The position numbers were made by a program, and so were the translations under genes. Positions 12,999 to 24,715 of a DNA stretch of 64,000 nt are shown here, in pieces. This DNA comes from Hetaerina americana. Its lineage: Eukaryota > Arthropoda > Insecta > Odonata > Calopterygidae. The stretch is from NCBI GenBank assembly GCA_022747635.1, contig JAKTNV010000001.1, forward strand, positions 46,136,446-46,200,445. The letters are read 5' to 3'. Every line of letters starts with the position of its first letter. Within the stretch, counting starts at the first letter, position 1. Under the pieces are notes generated by a model, which made no database searches, was not told the DNA's origin, and saw only the letters and a program-made list of their open reading frames with translations.

Positions 12999-15900
12999 TC
13001 ATTGATCAGTTATAGCCTCCACAGGCAAAGAGGAAACACACAATAAAACCATGTTGTCCTCCACTAATGCATTCCCTCCCGTGACCACTTGAAGTAAATC
13101 AATTAGAGGAATATTAACATGAGACTCTTGAATGAAATGCACCAGCTCAGAGGGAGAAGAATCAGAGACTATCTGATAATGTGAAATACCTTCAATATTT
13201 TGACATGCATTCTGCATATAATCAGATTTCTCAGGAGGGGATCCATCAAAGGGGACATCAGATAGGGTACTTGATGGCAAGTCTTCAGTTGCTACACCAC
13301 CTTCAACTGGTGATAGCATTCTGCTGGTTCTTTGAAACAAAGAACTATTACCTGCCAGCAAATGATTTATGCTCGGAGTCTCATTCATTAATTTAAGCTC
13401 ATCTGATTTTTTGGAAATTGCAGAGGAACTGCTTGAATTCAATTCTATATGAATGTTAGGTATAATGGGGCAAGAAGTGGATTCGACTCCTTGTGTGGAA
13501 GATAAAACCAATTTGGACCCTTCAGCAGAATATGAATTGTGTGAGGTTACTAGAAACTCTATTTTAACATTATCCTCATTCGTCGTCACTGCTTCAGGTA
13601 CAGTACTTAAAGCCTTGGACATATTTTTTCTTGCCTTAATACCACCTTCCTCAACAACAGGCACAAAACCCCCAGAACCATCACATCTTAGTCTACAGAG
13701 GTTACTACGCTGAGAAACAAGACCATGAGAAGATTCCTTATGTCTCTTAAGATGAGACATTCTTTTATATGTCTGGCCACAATGGCATTCATATGGTCTA
13801 CTTTCAGAATGATTCAGCATATGACGGTTAAGGCCACATTTCCTTTTAAAACTTTTACTACACATGGAGCATTGAAACTTTCTCTCATTTGAATGCACAT
13901 ATAGGTAATGCTCTTTCAAAGTACATAACATGTAAAATGAAGCACCACAGCACTCGCAGATGAATTTACGGTCTCCAGTATGGAATTCCATATGCCTCTT
14001 CAAATTTGCTTTGGACGTAGTCCTGTAATCACAAAAGTTACATTTCTTTGGTTCTTCTTTGCTGTGGACTCTGATGACATGCAAGGACAATGCATACTTC
14101 TCTTTGCATATTTTACCACAAACATCACAAATGAACATATCAATTTTTGCCATGTTTTTCTCTTTCCTTGTGCCATGTGCAACAGATTTAAGGTGTTTTG
14201 AGTAAGATCTTCTAGAGTTGAAATCCTTACCACAGTCTGCACAATTAAAATATTCCTCTCCTGCAATGTACATGAAAAGTAAGGCAAATTACTCCAAATC
14301 ATTATCACATACTTTTTCATAATAGCTACACTTAAATAAATGAATTTTGTCTAAGCATAATGCACTGGTTAAACCTTTTAGTACCAAAGTCACTGTGAGT
14401 AAGGCTGATGAATTTTCCAAAAAAAAGGCCACCTTTGGTTTATGCAACTCATTCTCAAAGACTATACGTGCTCATGAAAATTGAATGATTCTTATTTTTA
14501 TTCTCTTTATATCTTACTTCATTCTATTTTTTTGTGCCTCATTAAATAAGTTTTACTAACCATTTCAAGATGACCAATTTTCCAATTTAAATGCTCACTT
14601 CCATACTTCCATTTTTCTATAATTTTAAATAGTCCTTTCCATTTTGATTTACCATCACAAAAAAATCATCAAAACTCTATCCAGTTTGGAAGGAAGGAAG
14701 CATTTCCTAATGAACATTTTCTCAACTGCTTGGTATAACATTAGAAATTTTTCTGGTCTCTCAGGAGAGTAGGTTCATAGCTCTCTTTTAACACTGACAC
14801 CCTCACCAGGAGGGATAGAAACCTATCATGGATATGAAAGTAGGGGACCTTATAACATCAGACATGAACCAGTCTTCCCCATGATGGGACGCTGCTGCCA
14901 AAATTCAAAATGCTGCATCTTGGGTCCTGTGTTCCAGTCAATGGCATTAAGGAGCATCCTTGAAACATTTCACCCCATCATTTGGAGAGATATGGACCTG
15001 ACATCCTCTGATAATGAGTCAGACCTTTCGAATACAAAGGATTTTGTTTACTGCAGAAGTACTGAGTGCTGCACTGCTGAGGTTCTCGGGATATCCCCTT
15101 ATGAGCAGTAAACACAACAAAAGCTCTTCTCTCTCTGCATCAGAGTAGTATAATAATTTTACTGCTACAAGTTTTTCGTTTAATTCCTTCAAGGCACAAT
15201 GCTTACAAAAGGATAGTGTGTTTACCATAACTCGTAAAATTTTAAACAAATTATATTGTTTTTACCGATACTTTTCATAACTTCTGAATATCTCATTGAA
15301 ATAGGCAATTTTTGCACAAAATTAGGCAATTATGAAGAGCACTCAAAGGGTAAAGTGGAACTACATACTTAAAATGGTTGTATTGTGTACTCTAAGCAGC
15401 AATAAATTTCACATAGCATATTTAAACTTATAAGTTTTTTTTTTCTTAGCGGAGGACTCAAAACATATTTGTCAGGCAAATAAGTAACTACTATAAAAAA
15501 AGGATAGAAAATTTTTTATTACACTTAAAGCATCTAAGTTCAATAATGGCCATGATTTTTAATCTAAAAATAAAAATGCAATACTGAACTCTCCATTCAC
15601 ATGGAACAAAAATCAGAACTTAACAATGGGGCATTCCAAATAAGTATGCTACACAAACTACACATTAAATTTAGCAAATGATCTTTTGACCCGCAAGCAA
15701 TCAATTACTGCTACGTTATACCACCAAAAGGTCAAAATACAGCCATGAGTTCCAAACAAATGTTCTTTAATGCCTGTACTTTTAAATGCATAGGTATAGA
15801 GAAAGAGGTGATAAGGTAAGTTGAGAAATAATAAAGTTCATTGTTACATTAACATACAGGCATACAGTGAGGAAGAGTTGATAGAAACATGAAGAAATGA

Positions 15901-18900
15901 ATGGTGGAAACTGGTGCATATGAAAATAAACAAAACACAAGTAATGGCAGTTAACAGATAAAACACATGAGTAGAGAAGACATTAGGAAGATAGGCACTA
16001 GATAAAGTGGTCTAGCTCATCTAGTTCAGCCAGTCTTGCATGGTACGAGGGTAGTTTGAAAGGTTCTCAGAATCACCATCAGATGCCACCACTAGCACAA
16101 GTTTCTCTCATAGTAATAGGTAAACCTTAATGGGTTAACATGTAATGCACTCTTGAGTGCTCTGGGAGGAGGTCTCTGGTGTGGATGCCTCTCTGTTTTT
16201 ACTCCAGTGTAGTCATTTGTGAAGATGGAAAAAATTGAGATTCAAGCAGTGATTAAATACTTTGTAAAGAAATGTATTAAAGCAAAGAAAATTCATGCCG
16301 ACTTTCAGAACACACTGGTGGTTCATATTCAACTGTTCATTCTGCTTGTTCATATTCAACTGTTACCAAGTGGATAAACGAGTTCAAGTTTGGTCAGGAC
16401 AGCTTAGATGATGATCTGTGTAGTGGTCAGCCAAAATGAGCCACTAACCCAGAAATTTTTGCCAAAGTGCAAAAAATGGTCATGGAGAATCGCTGAAGCT
16501 GTGGGGATGTCATCTGAACAAGCATATCATATTTTAACAATAGAATTGGATAAGAGAAAATTATCTGCTAGATGGGTGCCATGACTCTTGACTCAGGATC
16601 ACAAATGAATCAGAATGGAAATTTCCGAACAATGTTTGACCAGTTTAAAGAGCAACCAACGAAATTTTCTGCACCCATTCATGACCACAGATGAAACTTG
16701 GGTCCGCTACTACAACCCAGAGACAAAAAAGGAGACAAAGTAGTGGAAACAAGCAGATTTACCACCACCAAAGAAAGCAAAGGCAATACGGTCACGTGGA
16801 AAGGTGATGGCTTTAGTTTTCTAGGATGGGAAAGGGATTCTGCTGAAAGAGTATCTTCCCACTGGTCAAACAATTACCGGACAATACTACACTTATCTCT
16901 TGGACCAACTAAAGCAAAAGATACACAAAAAAGGCCATTTTTGGCAAGGAATAAAGTCATCTTTCATCAAGACAATGCACGCCCACACACAAGTGTCATT
17001 GCCATGACAAAAATAGGTGAACTAAGATATGATGTTGCCACGTCAGCCTTATTTGCTTGATCTGGCTCCATCAGATTTCCATCTCTTCCCCAAGCTCAAC
17101 ATTTTCCTAGGTGGACAGACATTCTCTTCAAACAAAGAACTAACAGCGGAAGTAGACGGGTATTTTGCAGGCCTGAAGGAATCTAATTTTCAAGATGGGA
17201 TCAAGACATTGGAACATTGCTGGACCAAGTGCATTAGAGTACAGGGAGACTAATATGAAAAATAAATATATTCACTGAGGTAAGTCATTTATTTCTATTC
17301 CATTCCGAGAAATTTTCAAGCAACCCTTGTATTAATCCAGAGTATTTCCTACTCTTTTAGGATGAAACACTGTGTCACATTAGTATTCTTTCCTTTTATA
17401 CAGTAAGATACAGAGGGAAAAAACGATGCTGAAAAATAAAAAAAAATATATTTTGTTAGCTATACTAGCATGACGTAGCATGTTTTCCAACTTTTAAACT
17501 GCTGCATTTTGCCAGTTTTTCAAATGAAGCATGATTTACTACAATCAACTAAAACCTCCGACTTTGACATTGACAAAAGTTAATTATTAATTTCATTTAT
17601 CATTGTTTTGGTTACATCATGTTTCATCCATCATCACATTGAAATGATTCCAAGCATGATCTGGTTTTCAAAGTGCATGATCTGGTTTTCAAAATACTTT
17701 ATATTAATCATATCGGTCTAACACTAAAAACCCAAATAGTTTACTGCATATATCTTATACTAAATATTCAAACTTATATGAATGTCATCAATGATCAAGT
17801 AAAACAACACAAATGAATGACTGAAAATTGGTTATTCTGAGTACTACCAATATGCACCACTGTATTTGTACTATATTTTAAATTTAGCAAAACCTGTCAA
17901 ATTACTCTATTATATATGGCCTCTAGCAATAAGAGGAGAAGAAATTTTTATCAGTCCAGAACACATCTGACAACCATAATAATGTCGAAATGGTTAACTG
18001 AGGTTAATGTTATCTTGTCAATATTATTTTGTGTAAGAAACGAATATTCACATCTCATTACTTGCAAAGGTACAAATTTCAATGAATCGACTGAGTAAAT
18101 TCTCTAAATATTCATCATAATACTCACAAATATTCATAACAAGAATTGATTATTTAAATATCTTTGCAGAAAAGTTAATTCACTGTTGGTAATCTAGTCA
18201 ATATTGCATTCTCTATTCCTGTACAAGTTATGAGTTTTGATGACAATGCCCAACTTAAACAACATTCTACATGATGTGAGTATCACTGTAAATATGCAGT
18301 TTATCCATAAAAAAAATATCATCATAAATAACCAACAGAGGAACAATTTCCTCACGACATTCAAATAATTTAATAAACAATTTCTCCTGATCGCTCAATA
18401 ATTCATCTCTAGTTCTCCATGTGACTAACAGCATCACAAGACCTGTTGAAATTTTCGTCAGTCTTATTAGAGTCTGTCTTTTTCATGTTGCCTTTGGAAT
18501 ATAATAGCCGCTAATAACTGATGTTGGACATGGTTACCCAGGGGACCTGACCAAATTTAAGACAGATCTTTCATCGATGTCGATGTCAATGTCGCAGCTT
18601 CATAAATATATGGATACGATGTGCATGCTGTACATAATTCATATGCGTAGAGATACTTGTACGTTGGGGTAACATATTTGCATCCACTATGTAAAGCATT
18701 ACTTAAGATTATTATATAATGCGTGCGTATTTTCAATCGCAACGGCTAGAGTTGCAATTACTTGCGACTGTTAACATTTGACGCCATCAGCAAGAATATA
18801 TATGAACTAAATCGTTACCTTTGTGTACCCTTTGATGTAGCACCAATGCACTCCTCAGATGAAATGACCTGTGGCATTTCTCACACTCATGCGTTGCATT

Positions 18901-19628
18901 CAATGGCTTAATATTGTGACCTTTCCTTTTATGCTCAGCCAATTTAAAATGGGCAGAAAAACCTTCCTCACAAGTCAGGCATTGGTATTTTTCATGGCCC
19001 TGAAAAAAAAACGTTATAATTAAAGTTAAGGCCACAAAATAATCCACCCATGGGCAGAACAACCTCAATCGCATGTTAGGCACTGGTATATTTCATGGCC
19101 CTAAAATAAACAAACATTAGAATAAAAGACAAGGCTACATAATAATCCACCGATTCATTTTACCTTCACATGTAACAGGAACTGTTGCCGTCTAGAAAAT
19201 TTTTCTTCGCATTTTTCACACTTGAAGGGTTTTTCGTATTTATGCTTTTCTTGGTGGTTGACATAGTCACTAAATTCACTAAAAAACATTCCACAACATA
19301 GACATACGTGTTTACCGGCAGCATGAAGCTGTGAGTGTTGGTAAAGTGACAATTTCTTCACGAAACTTCGATCACAGAATTGGCAGCAATACTTCGACAC
19401 TTTTAATACTATTTTATGCTCATTGTAAAGGTGAGCAGCAAGTTTTTTACGTATTGTAAATAACTTGCCACAGTATTTACAATTGTTTTGTTTATGGCCT
19501 TCAACATGCTTTTCATAATGCCTCCGATACTTGAAGCATTCGTTACATTGAGGACACACAAAATTTTTCAAACACTTTCCTGATTCCACTTCCAGTTCGG
19601 TAGAAAATTCTGAGGCGAGATTACACAT
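12999..19628 (-). CDS. C2H2 zinc-finger protein, 3 coding exons, 13 fingers
   Basis: This is a probable nuclear DNA-binding transcription regulator of the multi-C2H2 class. The proposed CDS is complement(12999..14260, 18819..18999, 19164..19628), 1,908 nt, 635 residues. The start at 19,628 is the first ATG of the open frame. The exon 1 donor is AAG|GTAA, exon 2 is bounded by TTTTCAG and AAAG|GTAACG, and exon 3 follows TTGCAG; phases 0 and 1 fit. The fifth finger is split by intron 1 (LLHVK|GH) and its zinc ligands are only completed by the splice, which supports the model. Exon 1 has four full fingers plus part of finger 5, exon 2 has two, and exon 3 has six more. The last has C-x-C instead of C-x2-C (YECHCGQTY). 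A roughly 225-residue serine-rich, acidic C-terminal tail without fingers follows. No KRAB or ZAD domain is seen; the first finger starts about 23 residues in. The second intron is 4.6 kb and holds a mariner. Target and biological role are unknown. Confidence 0.88.
14261..16042. other. 3' part of zinc-finger intron 2, nothing recognised
   Basis: This intronic stretch (minus-strand gene) precedes the mariner at 16,043. There is no convincing coding region; the open frames at 14,881-15,249 overlap on both strands and show no motif. Confidence 0.5.
16043..17332 (+). mobile_element. near full-length mariner transposon, inactivated
   Basis: Terminal inverted repeats are present at both ends. The left reads CGAGGGTAGTTTGAAAGG after a TA, and the right is the complement of CAAGGGTTGCTTGAAAAT before a TA, as expected for TA target duplication. 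The transposase starts near 16,225 (MEKIEIQAVIKYFVKK) and has recognisable blocks: KRKLSARWVP, TDETWVRYY (first catalytic aspartate, 16,685), FHQDNARPHTS (second, 16,970) and a broken APSDFHLFPKL (third, 17,065). Several stops and frameshifts make it inactive. It lies in intron 2 of the zinc-finger gene in the opposite orientation. Confidence 0.9.
17333..18818. other. 5' part of zinc-finger intron 2, nothing recognised
   Basis: AT-rich intron sequence without motifs. The acceptor for exon 3 and the donor of exon 2 bound the intron as a whole. Confidence 0.5.
18959..19150 (-). repeat. decayed tandem duplication of the exon 2 start
   Basis: The stretch at about 18,970-19,055 (start of zinc-finger exon 2 plus upstream intron) is repeated at about 19,070-19,150. 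Shared landmarks are GGTAT.TTTCATGGCCCT and, about 50 bases on, ACATAATAATCCACC or AAAATAATCCACC. The upstream copy would read GHEIYQC but then hits a stop, so only the inner copy is used as an exon in my model. Confidence 0.65.
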
Positions 19629-19985
19629 TTCGATGGCCTGTCACGCCTAACAATATCAATCTGCCTCTTCTGCTTTGACCCCTAAATTAATCCATTTTAA
19701 TTATACCCTCGCAATGTATTCATATAAATTAAATTGTATCTCCAAGAATCGAGGAGTTGCCCTTCGCTACGATATTTACTACGTCTCTTTCAAAGCAAAC
19801 CAGTCGCCCAAAACTAGTCCTACTGGTTCTGCTTCAACAATTCGATGTCAGATGTCACCAGTTGTCGGTGAGTTACCTGTTGCGGATTATTGCGCAAGCT
19901 GAGAATTCTTTTAGCAGTTGTCTCTCGTCATTAGGTAGGTAATTGGTGGATAATGGTACAGTACACTACTATACTAACTATTATT
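19629..19985. promoter_or_regulatory. presumed upstream region of the zinc-finger gene
   Basis: This is the 5' flank of the minus-strand zinc-finger gene. I see no clear TATA box, and the region is less AT-rich than its surroundings. The assignment as promoter rests only on position. Confidence 0.3.
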
Positions 19986-20575
19986 ATTACTCATTCTTTA
20001 GCTTTACATACTGTCAACCGCCCTTAAATCCAATCAAATTGTCAATTATTTACGTTCCTCTTCCTCGTTCTCCCAGAATTTTCCCCTCTATTACCGTGGT
20101 CAGCACTCGATTGTCTTTCCATGTCTCCTGCATCTACTTGACCTGCCTTAGAATTTCCCCTACAAGCCATATCACTTTCCTACCATGCTTACCTTTAACG
20201 TTGATTTTGCTGTTCGTCCATTTTACTTCGTCCACACCCACATCCCGAAAGAACATCTAAGACCGCTTATTCTCTTGCCTCAGGGACTTAAGTTTTCGAG
20301 CCGCACAGAACTACACTCAATTAAACTTTTATTTACGTCTGTACTTGGCTTATCATCAAGTCATGCCTCTTTTTAACCGCTCCATTACCTAATGTAATTC
20401 TTGTTATGCATCTACTAATATGTCCTCCCTCCTCCAAAGCACTTTCTAAATAGCTAAATATTTTTACCTGCTCCAGTTTTTTTCCCCAACTTTAATGTTT
20501 ATCCTTCCCCTACTACCTTCATTCTGCCTTGCCTGCCCATTTGAGAATTCCATTATGTTTGTTTCCTGATAATTA
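19986..20575 (-). mobile_element. LINE remnant, family 1
   Basis: Plus-strand C/T-rich wording (CTACCATGCTTACC..., then GTCCATTTTACTTCGTCCACAC) is the complement of the C-terminal LINE end seen at 29.85-30.1 kb. Frames are broken. Confidence 0.5.
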
Positions 20576-21264
20576 GTTCACATCCCGTACGGAAAATGAC
20601 AGCCAAATTTGTGAAAAATTCATACGAAAGAACACAAAGCGTCACATATTTCCTACCAGATCTGGGATGAGAACCTTTAGATATGCGCAGACTCAAGTAC
20701 CCGGTTAAACCTATTGCAAAGATGCCAATAGTTTGGTTTTACATCCAGCATACAAGATATCATTCAGCCCCCAATGACATCGCCAGGAAAGACGTCACAT
20801 AAAAATGGCCTGCCCAACAGATACATTCAAGCAGTCGTTTTTCCCGCGCCATATTCACAGCAACAACTCAAACGGGTACACTCAGGCGAACATATTTATA
20901 AACATACGAGTTACATTTCCTTCAATTCACTACAAGGATGGGGTGTCGTGTAGAGGAAGGTGTAGAAATAATGTATTCGTGAATTGTCCGTTTTACATGA
21001 GTAGAATGCTGATTGGTAATTTGTGACTGTTTTGCCTGTGAGCCCGGCCTTTTTAATTGGTTCCCTTATATGTCTTCTAATGACAATTCGTGGTGTAGTT
21101 CCTAACAGTTTAATATTCGTAAAGAATGTTGTTACAAAATTAGTGTCCGGTCGGCTCCCTTCAACGTGCCCTTGCGGTGGATCGCGGTGTGCCACATGTA
21201 TGTGGTAATAGTGGAGTAGTAGGTGAATGACTGTTAACCCAATGCCCCTGTAACGCGTCGTTGT
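20576..21264. other. unassigned, moderately GC stretch
   Basis: Two opposing open frames (20911-21195 minus, 21023-21208 plus) overlap, and neither has a firm motif. The plus frame ends in a cysteine-rich segment (STCPCGGSRCATC) that recalls the cysteine motif before the endonuclease of Penelope-like elements. The DNA there (CTTGCGGTGG...GCCACATG) also resembles the repeat at 31.8 kb. It is left unassigned. Confidence 0.3.
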
Positions 21265-21355
21265 GAATGCTTTCGGGATAATATATCAATCTAGATGTAA
21301 ATAGGTCACACCGATTCTGAAACGTGTTACGTAATGATTGTAAACCTATGGCTAA
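21265..21355 (-). repeat. short dispersed repeat (CATCTA...CCCGAAAGC type)
   Basis: The complement carries TACATCTAGA and ATTATCCCGAAAGC, matching the order seen at 31,797-31,830 on the plus strand. The class is unknown to me. Confidence 0.4.
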
Positions 21356-21359
21356 CGTG

Positions 21360-21650
21360 CGAGCTAACGCTTGACCATCAACAAATCTGATTTGAAGAGT
21401 TCCTCACCTATTTCACTCCAGCCTTCAGCCCTTCCCTTGCCTCGCTTACCATTTCCTCCGAAGATATAGTGCTGCGAAGAAGTGATAATGGACATACTTG
21501 TCTTACTCTTTTGTCCAGCACTGTCCATTCCAACTCTCGAATCATTCTGCACCTGTACAGTCTGAGAGGCATAAACTAGTTCCAGATAAGTTGTCCGTCT
21601 TTCCAAGCTCACCTATGTTATACTTATTTTCGCTTAAGCACTCTTTTGTT
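21360..21650 (-). mobile_element. LINE remnant, family 1 (RT fragment)
   Basis: The minus-strand open piece 21364-21612 includes LVYASQTVQVQNDSRVG, parallel to YLYMSQTAQVRVGNGESG of the LINE reverse transcriptase at 54.3-54.4 kb. Confidence 0.6.
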
Positions 21651-21659
21651 CACTTCTCC

Positions 21660-23583
21660 ATCCTTCTCACTGAAATGAAGCATCATGAAGCAAACGAAAA
21701 AGAAAAGATAGAAAAACACAATCTAAATACGCACCCTTCCAAACACGATATTATTGCTAATAAGCTAATACCTGAGGCAATAACTTAATATTCACTGTTT
21801 TTAGTCCACACGGATGTTAGTTAGAAAGTGCGTAGCTAATCCAGATAGCCTTCGTCCCAGTACAGGTACTTATGCTTTTTTTGAGTTCCTCGCACTTCTG
21901 CTTATGAGCGGAAGACCAAGTGCCGTTCGAGGATGAATCAGGGAGGGAAAGTCAACCTTTCCCCTTTGGGGAAAATGGCCTCTCGCGCCAGAAACTATCA
22001 ACCAAGTTACCAAAACGTCTACCAAATTACCAGCATATACAGCTAATTTTAATTATTTTATAGCTATAAATCTGTCATGTTTTTATTTTTTAGGAATTAT
22101 GTTTAAAAAATTGGGTTGTATTAGAATCAATAGTGATTTTAGCATCTAGATATCTCACTATCGTAATCATCAAGTTGCGAATAAGACCTTGCTAGGAAAC
22201 TAATTTTTTAAATAAGTTTTATGATAAGCACCAGGATATGTCAATAGTAGAATAAATTTCGGACAAACTCTCCCAGTTCCAACTAAGCTCTCCTGGGTGG
22301 AGCTATGAATATGAAAAAAAATTTTCCGTGAGTATAATGAACCATTTCCTGTGATTGTAAGTTAATTATTTAATTTTTAGTCATAGTTCTATCCTAGCTG
22401 CCGAAGGACAATGGCATTTTTATAGCCTTCTGAGCCAATTCTCATGCATCCTTATAGAATTATTTATTTGAAAGTTTCATCAAGTGGTTTCAGACACCTC
22501 ATTGTATGGAAATATATATGTACTCGTATACCATCGTCCTTCTTTGGTTGATAAAATTTCAGAAATAGGTTGAAATGCGACATTTTCTAATTGTAAAAGC
22601 GTATAAAAATCATACATGTATAAATACGATCTAAATTTTGTATTGAAAATGTATTACATTGCGTTATTCTTGTCTCCATAACTCAATATATAAATACGTA
22701 TGCTTTGGAGTACAAGTTGCTCAACATTGTCATTTTTTGTAGTTCTTAAAGTGAATTTATTTGCTTTCCATTTTCGTCATACTTAGTCAAATCAAAAATC
22801 CTTTTAGTTCACCACGTTAATTTAGAGTATGACAATGAGCAAACCTAATGCCATAGATATTTTTAGAAGTTTTAATGCCCTAATTACCTTGGCATTTCAT
22901 CTTTCATTCCCATTTCATATTATATATAATACATTCCCACTGCGAACGGCCATTAAACATTCACATAAGTCAAAAGTATCTATACATACTAAACCCCGCT
23001 AAACTAGCTATGTTACACAGACTTTTAGCGTTTCTTGCTACTATAGTGGGAAGATGCACGTCGGTCATATATAATTAAAATCTTATAAACCGATCACCAC
23101 CAAGGAATTCATGGTTACTATGTGGTACTTACCGAACCAGCACAATGTAGCTGAAGCAGGAAAGCTGGAGAACCTTTCTTATGTCAACTTCGCATGAACC
23201 TTTGGTTCGCTACACACATTCATGCCATACTTATCGTCCAAAATTTTCCACTGGGATTCGAAGTCATTCACTCAGGCCAAAAATTGAACTCATGCATAGC
23301 CTAGTGCTACTCCTTCATTCAGATTACGCATTCGCGAAATCTACCTCTGCGATAACATAGGCTTATCTAGCGTAGAGAAGGTTCACTAGATAAATTTCTC
23401 CTCTCAGGCTATTCCACGGCCAAGGTTTATTTGAAAAATAATGAAGTATAAAACAGCTAATACTCCTTATTAGATATTCAATCAAATCCTCCTAGAAGTG
23501 AAACGTATTTCAAAGATTCGCATAGAAGTCATTAGCCATCAAAGACAACTAAATTTATAAAACGTTTTCAAAAGTCGCATACC
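21660..23583. other. AT-rich intergenic DNA, nothing recognised
   Basis: No open frame with a motif, no tRNA-like sequence and no terminal repeat was found. It ends where the left arm of the inverted duplication begins. Confidence 0.5.
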
Positions 23584-24117
23584 TTCTATGATTCCGTGCA
23601 AATATATCTCCACATTTCCGACGTGACATTTTTGGAACCCCTATTTTTTAATTTCTATCCAGGAGTTTTAAGGACGATGTAATTTGGAAACTGGATCCAA
23701 TTCCACTGATATTTTATTCCTTTGTCTGACTTCAAGCAACATGGGTAAATATTTGCTTGAAGAAGTGATTTCCTTTTCGTCACTACTCCATTATTTTTAA
23801 TTCCATCATGGAACCGAAAAGTCAGTCTAGACGATAGTCTCCTTCATTCATAGTTTAGTCCAAAAAGTCCACAAATTTTATATTCAGGCGAAACTGTTAA
23901 CGCAAAATATTTAAAAATTATTACAAATTTATTATATATTCGTCTTATGATACAATATAATTCGCTAATTGACGAAGGCCAAAAGGGAGACGAATAGTAT
24001 TACGAGAAACACTGTTGATGGCATTGCAGGCCGCCGCCAGGGATGATTTCAGACACATTTGAAAATGAACTACAAAAAAATTCGGGAAAACTTTATCTGC
24101 ATTTACGTTCGGAAAAA

Positions 24118-24546
24118 TTAAGACCGAATTAGAAGAATGTTTGAAAGTTTCAATTTATTTTTAAGGGAGGTTTTTTTAAGCTGCCCATCCTCCCTGCATC
24201 GATTATGATCTTCTTCAGACGCCAGATCCTGAAAACGACATTTTGAATATCCTCCATCAAGGGAGGAGAATTTTAATAGAATACAAAAACGTTTAGAAAA
24301 TGGAAATTGGCTACATTTAAACGGATTATTTTTGGCATGTTGAAATATCAGTTCAAGTTCAGACGGTACATTAATGCCTAAAGAAGTAAAGGTCGTTTCA
24401 TTATAACTCCGTTTGATTCCATCATATGCAAACGGAAATACAGCCGTGACGGAAAACCATATCCAAATATACTCAGCATTCAAATATGTCATTATATCAA
24501 ACTCAATGACGGAAGTATGAGCGGGGAAATATACTTTCAAAAGCAT
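24118..24546 (-). other. upstream divergent ORF, probably not a gene
   Basis: A 142-codon open frame runs away from gene A and is mirrored at 36704-37108 (134 codons) beyond gene B. No family is recognised and no signal peptide is convincing. Between the two arms I count roughly a dozen amino-acid changes and only one or two silent ones, with a different stop position. This pattern fits noncoding DNA that happens to be open, though diversifying selection cannot be excluded. Confidence 0.25.
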
Positions 24547-24600
24547 AAAAGAAACCCACCATCGGTCAAATCAGATCGTTTCTTAGAACTCTAGCCAAAC

Positions 24601-24641
24601 GACGCGGAACATTGCCACATTTGGAAAGGAAGGCTATAAAA
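24601..24641 (+). promoter_or_regulatory. core promoter of gene A
   Basis: A TATAAAA box lies at 24,635-24,641, about 75 bp before the ATG, so transcription would begin near 24,665. Just upstream, GACGCGGAACATTG (24,601-24,614) is conserved before genes B and D at nearly the same distance from the ATG. Confidence 0.65.
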
Positions 24642-24715
24642 CGCTATGAGATTAAGTTCAAAGGAAAAGAACTTCCCAGCATCCTCAAGGGGCAGACCGT
24701 CCCATTCACGGGGCA

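Noticed and set aside
21023..21208. Possible Penelope-like element endonuclease tail (cysteine motif STCPCGGSRCATC)
   Set aside because: Only one short motif matches, no reverse transcriptase is nearby, and the DNA resembles a non-coding repeat that recurs at 31.8 kb.
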